The translations under genes and the position numbers were made by a program. A DNA stretch of 26,958 nucleotides from Actinomycetes bacterium (GTDB lineage: Bacteria; Actinomycetota; Thermoleophilia; Solirubrobacterales; Solirubrobacteraceae). The number at the start of each line of letters is the position of its first letter. The first letter of the stretch is position 1. Shown piece by piece: positions 22,695-26,958 of this stretch. Below the pieces are notes generated by a model. That model was given only the letters and a program-made list of their open reading frames with translations, searched no databases and was not told the origin of the DNA. The stretch spans positions 1-26,958 of the forward strand of contig JAEYAL010000054.1 in NCBI GenBank assembly GCA_023404805.1, written 5' to 3'.

Positions 22695-22747
22695 GCCGCG
22701 CGCGCGACTGGTTTAGGCCTCGGGGCCGGGCCAGTCGCGCGCGTGGC
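22695..22747 (-). terminator. Long stem-loop between secA and prfB
   Basis: CGCGCGCGACTGG (22699-22711) pairs perfectly with CCAGTCGCGCGCG (22731-22743). Allowing one G-T pair, the stem extends to 17 bp (22695-22711 with 22731-22747). The 19-nt loop holds the palindrome AGGCCT. It lies 22 nt after the secA stop; there is no T-tract on the minus strand. Confidence 0.65.
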
Positions 22748-22768
22748 GAAGATGCAGGCGAGATCCGC

Positions 22769-25552
<2,784 letters not shown>

Positions 25553-25562
25553 GAGAACCGTC

Positions 25563-25568
25563 ACACTA
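25563..25568 (-). promoter_or_regulatory. Putative -10 box of secA
   Basis: TAGTGT on the minus strand, 10 nt before the secA ATG, predicting a leader of only about 3-4 nt. No consensus -35 and no Shine-Dalgarno. The remaining part of the 230-bp hpf-secA gap is occupied by the two hairpins described next. Confidence 0.4.
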
Positions 25569-25665
25569 CCAGGGGAGTGCGGCCTGATCCCCCACGTAGC
25601 GGGGCCGCCGGGCACCACCGAACCGGCGCGGCGATCCGCGGCGAAACGGCAGGCCCCCGAACGCA

Positions 25666-25698
25666 GAAACGCCCCGCCCGGGCGGGGCGAGGCGTTTC
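25666..25698 (-). terminator. Intrinsic-type terminator after hpf
   Basis: The perfect palindrome formed by GCCCCGCCC (25671-25679) and GGGCGGGGC (25680-25688) lies inside a longer pairing of GAAACGCC (25666-25673) with GGCGTTTC (25691-25698). Read on the minus strand the GC stem is followed by TTTCTGCGTT, the best T-rich tail of any hairpin in the window. Confidence 0.7.
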
Positions 25699-25700
25699 TC

Positions 25701-25736
25701 GATCCGGGGCCGCGCCATGGGCGGCGCAGCCGGATC
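25701..25736 (-). terminator. Second hairpin between hpf and secA
   Basis: GATCCGG (25701-25707)/CCGGATC (25730-25736) with inner pairing GCGCC (25712-25716)/GGCGC (25723-25727). It lies between the hpf stop and the stronger terminator, giving two hairpins in series. Confidence 0.45.
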
Positions 25737-25782
25737 GCGTGGGCCGCTCGGGCCCGTGAGAACTAGGGTCTGCCCCAGGCCG

Positions 25783-26139
25783 CTACATCGCGGGCGATGC
25801 GGAACTGCGCATCGCTCGGGAGGCGACGCGCGCCTCGCGGATATGGCGGCGCTTCTCCTGCGTCGCCTTCACCTGACGGGCAAGTTCCTCGGAGCAGAGG
25901 ACGATGGCGTGGCGCATGCTGTGCGACGACTCGTGTGCGCAGACCGTTCGGCCGTGCATCTTGAGCCTGGCCTCGACGGCCATGCAGTCCGCGACCTTGC
26001 GGTGCCGCTCTTCGCGCACCTCGATCTCGAGTCTGGCGTCGTCCGGCAACTGAGCAGCGACGGCCCTGAATCGTCGCTCGACGAGCTGCTTGAGCTCTTC
26101 GGTCACCGGGGTGTTGCGTCCCTTGACATCGATCCTCAC
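25783..26139 (-). CDS. hpf: Short ribosome hibernation-promoting factor / RaiA family protein
   Basis: Binds the 30S decoding centre and holds ribosomes inactive under stress. It has 118 residues with one S30AE/RaiA domain: IDVKGRNTPVTEELKQLVERRF (start), the acidic strand RLEIEVREERHRKVADCMAVEARLKM split over two strands, then HESSHSMRHAIVLCSEELARQVKATQEKRR. The C-terminal dimerisation domain of long HPF is missing, so it is the short class; the tail (REARVASRAMRSSASPAM) is basic and unlike long HPF. I choose GTG at 26139 because the purine-rich AAGGGGG ends 6 nt before it; a TTG at 26142 is one codon earlier but too close to that site. It lies between comF and secA as in other actinobacteria. 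Its 313-bp upstream gap carries a possible promoter and operator. Confidence 0.9.
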   Translation of the reverse strand: MRIDVKGRNTPVTEELKQLVERRFRAVAAQLPDDARLEIEVREERHRKVADCMAVEARLKMHGRTVCAHESSHSMRHAIVLCSEELARQVKATQEKRRHIREARVASRAMRSSASPAM

Positions 26140-26250
26140 CAAAGACCCCCTTGAAGGTTGGTGTTGCCGTGCGCCTGGTGGGAGCGATGTTCCTCCCCTG
26201 ACCGGCGTTTGTGGGCCGGTTCTGGACGTTCATACGAGAAGTGTTCACCT

Positions 26251-26274
26251 TTTCCGCGGCCAGGGGCGCGGAAA
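26251..26274 (-). promoter_or_regulatory. Hairpin at the predicted 5' end of the hpf mRNA
   Basis: TTTCCGCG (26251-26258) and CGCGGAAA (26267-26274) form a perfect 8-bp stem with an 8-nt loop. If transcription starts about 7 nt after the TAATCT box at 26281-26286, the RNA begins with this stem, about 110 nt before the ribosome binding site. Confidence 0.4.
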
Positions 26275-26280
26275 GCCCCG

Positions 26281-26286
26281 AGATTA
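26281..26286 (-). promoter_or_regulatory. Putative -10 box of hpf
   Basis: TAATCT on the minus strand, predicting a start near 26274 and a leader of about 135 nt, long compared with the leaderless starts elsewhere. -35 weak. Confidence 0.35.
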
Positions 26287-26318
26287 CGGCCTGGACGCGG
26301 TCCGGAAGCTGGCGCGGA

Positions 26319-26334
26319 TGTGATGGCCATCACG
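26319..26334. promoter_or_regulatory. CRP/FNR-type operator candidate upstream of hpf
   Basis: TGTGATGGCCATCACG matches the CRP half-site pattern TGTGA-N6-TCACA except for the last base and contains a perfect 14-bp palindrome (26320-26333). Its centre is about 52 bp upstream of the start predicted from TAATCT, on the side of hpf. Confidence 0.45.
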
Positions 26335-26417
26335 GGTATTCGCGCCAGCGGACGCGCTCCAAGCGTGACGGGCCCTCCAACGCGGCCCGGCCTGTCCCCC
26401 AAGACGGCTCACCCGGT

Positions 26418-26433
26418 TTGGCCCGCGGGCCAA
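26418..26433 (-). terminator. Palindrome downstream of comF
   Basis: TTGGCCCGCGGGCCAA is a perfect 16-bp palindrome 22 bp after the comF stop. It has no unpaired loop of its own and no T-tract, so its role as terminator is uncertain. The G+C-rich stretch next to it (26434-26455) can fold with it in other ways. Confidence 0.35.
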
Positions 26434-26455
26434 GGCGCCGGCGCGGGCCGCGGCG

Positions 26456-26958
26456 CTATGGCCGAGGGCGCCTTGCCGCGGAGCGCGCAGCGGGGACGCT
26501 CGCGACCGTGAGGGCGGTGACGGCTTCGGCGCCCGCCGCCCGGAGCAGCGCGGCCGCGTGGTCGAGGGTCGTGCCTGTGGTGCGGACGTCGTCGACCACC
26601 ACCACCGCGCCGGAGATGGGCCCGGTGGCGCGGAGGCCCAGGCGCTGCGGATCTACGCGCCGGGCGTCGTCGCTGCGTCCGGCCTGGCGCCGCGCCCAAG
26701 GGACGCGCCACAGCAATCGCTCGGCGCTGAGCCCATCGCGGGCGGCCACAGCTTCGGCCAATGCGCGGCCAGCATCGGGCCGGGTCAGCGCTCGGCGAGG
26801 GTGCGCAGGAACCCACGTCACGACGGCGTCTCCCGGAAGCTGGCCCGGAGGCCAGCGGCCGAGGAGCAGGCTGGTCGCCGCCGCCGGAGCTCCGCGCTTG
26901 GCCTGCAGCACCGCGCGGCGCACCCGTCCGCGGTAGGCCGCTGCTGCCCAGCCGGGGC
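26456..26958 (-). CDS. comF: ComF family phosphoribosyltransferase-like protein (5' end outside window)
   Basis: About 166 residues are visible; the reading frame is open to the window edge, so the N-terminus, where ComF proteins often have a zinc finger, is missing. The first visible residues AAAAYRGRVRRAVLQAKR match the conserved start of the ComF phosphoribosyltransferase domain, so the GTG at 26923 is internal. The PRPP-binding loop is VVVVDDVRTTGTTLD, followed by AAALLRAAGAEAVTALTVA. A WVPAHPRR segment corresponds to the usual VPVPLHPRR. ComF takes part in DNA uptake in Bacillus and Haemophilus, but in actinobacteria without known competence its role is unproven. hpf and secA follow on the same strand. 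Confidence 0.88.
   Translation of the reverse strand, partial: PGWAAAAYRGRVRRAVLQAKRGAPAAATSLLLGRWPPGQLPGDAVVTWVPAHPRRALTRPDAGRALAEAVAARDGLSAERLLWRVPWARRQAGRSDDARRVDPQRLGLRATGPISGAVVVVDDVRTTGTTLDHAAALLRAAGAEAVTALTVASVPAARSAARRPRP

Noticed and set aside
25636..25782. Small RNA gene in the hpf-secA gap
   Set aside because: Two hairpins are present, but the better one has a T-rich tail suited to terminating hpf; no separate promoter for an RNA is visible.

Overview
The window is very G+C-rich bacterial DNA. Its gene content points to an actinobacterium, most likely class Thermoleophilia (Solirubrobacter/Conexibacter/Patulibacter-like). The reasons are the actinobacterial order comF-hpf-secA and prfB...ftsE-ftsX...smpB, an HtaA-like secreted protein of a type I associate with that class, and many start codons that sit 6-10 nt behind a TANNNT -10 box (leaderless mRNAs). 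The lineage is inferred from recognition, not from a search. I see 17 protein genes, no tRNA or rRNA, no insertion sequence and no CRISPR.

Left end (1-3.8 kb, plus strand): the end of a membrane protein with a proline-rich repeated N-terminal arm, then an ECF sigma factor (SigK type) translationally coupled to an RskA-like membrane anti-sigma factor, then a secreted HtaA-like protein.

3.8-9.55 kb (minus strand): ftsE-ftsX (cell-division ABC module), ctpA (S41 protease), rnr (RNase R) and smpB (trans-translation). Each of ftsE/ftsX and ctpA/rnr overlaps by 4 nt. A large hairpin separates ftsX from ctpA. A 60-bp tandem duplication lies at the 3' end of rnr.

9.7-21.5 kb: a block between ftsE and prfB, two genes that lie close together in other actinobacteria. 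It holds an M16 zinc peptidase (plus), nadA (minus), one 6.2-kb gene (plus), nadC (minus) and a secreted trypsin-like protease (plus). The 6.2-kb gene encodes about 2068 residues: PAS, a kinase C-lobe that has lost its catalytic motifs, an AAA/STAND-type ATPase, a long helical TPR-like region, GAF, PAS, a GGDEF with altered signature, and an EAL domain with all expected catalytic residues. It resembles the large kinase/ATPase/GAF/histidine-kinase signalling proteins, but its input end looks like a pseudokinase and its output end is cyclic-di-GMP turnover. This is the most interesting object in the window.

21.5 kb to the right end (minus strand): comF (cut by the window edge), hpf, secA and prfB. 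RF2 has Ser-Lys-Tyr where the family normally has the Ser-Pro-Phe stop-codon recognition tripeptide. The hpf upstream region carries a CRP-like palindrome and a hairpin at the predicted mRNA 5' end.

Stop codons of the 17 genes plus the left partial gene are about half UGA, with UAG common and UAA rare, so UGA termination by RF2 must work well here.
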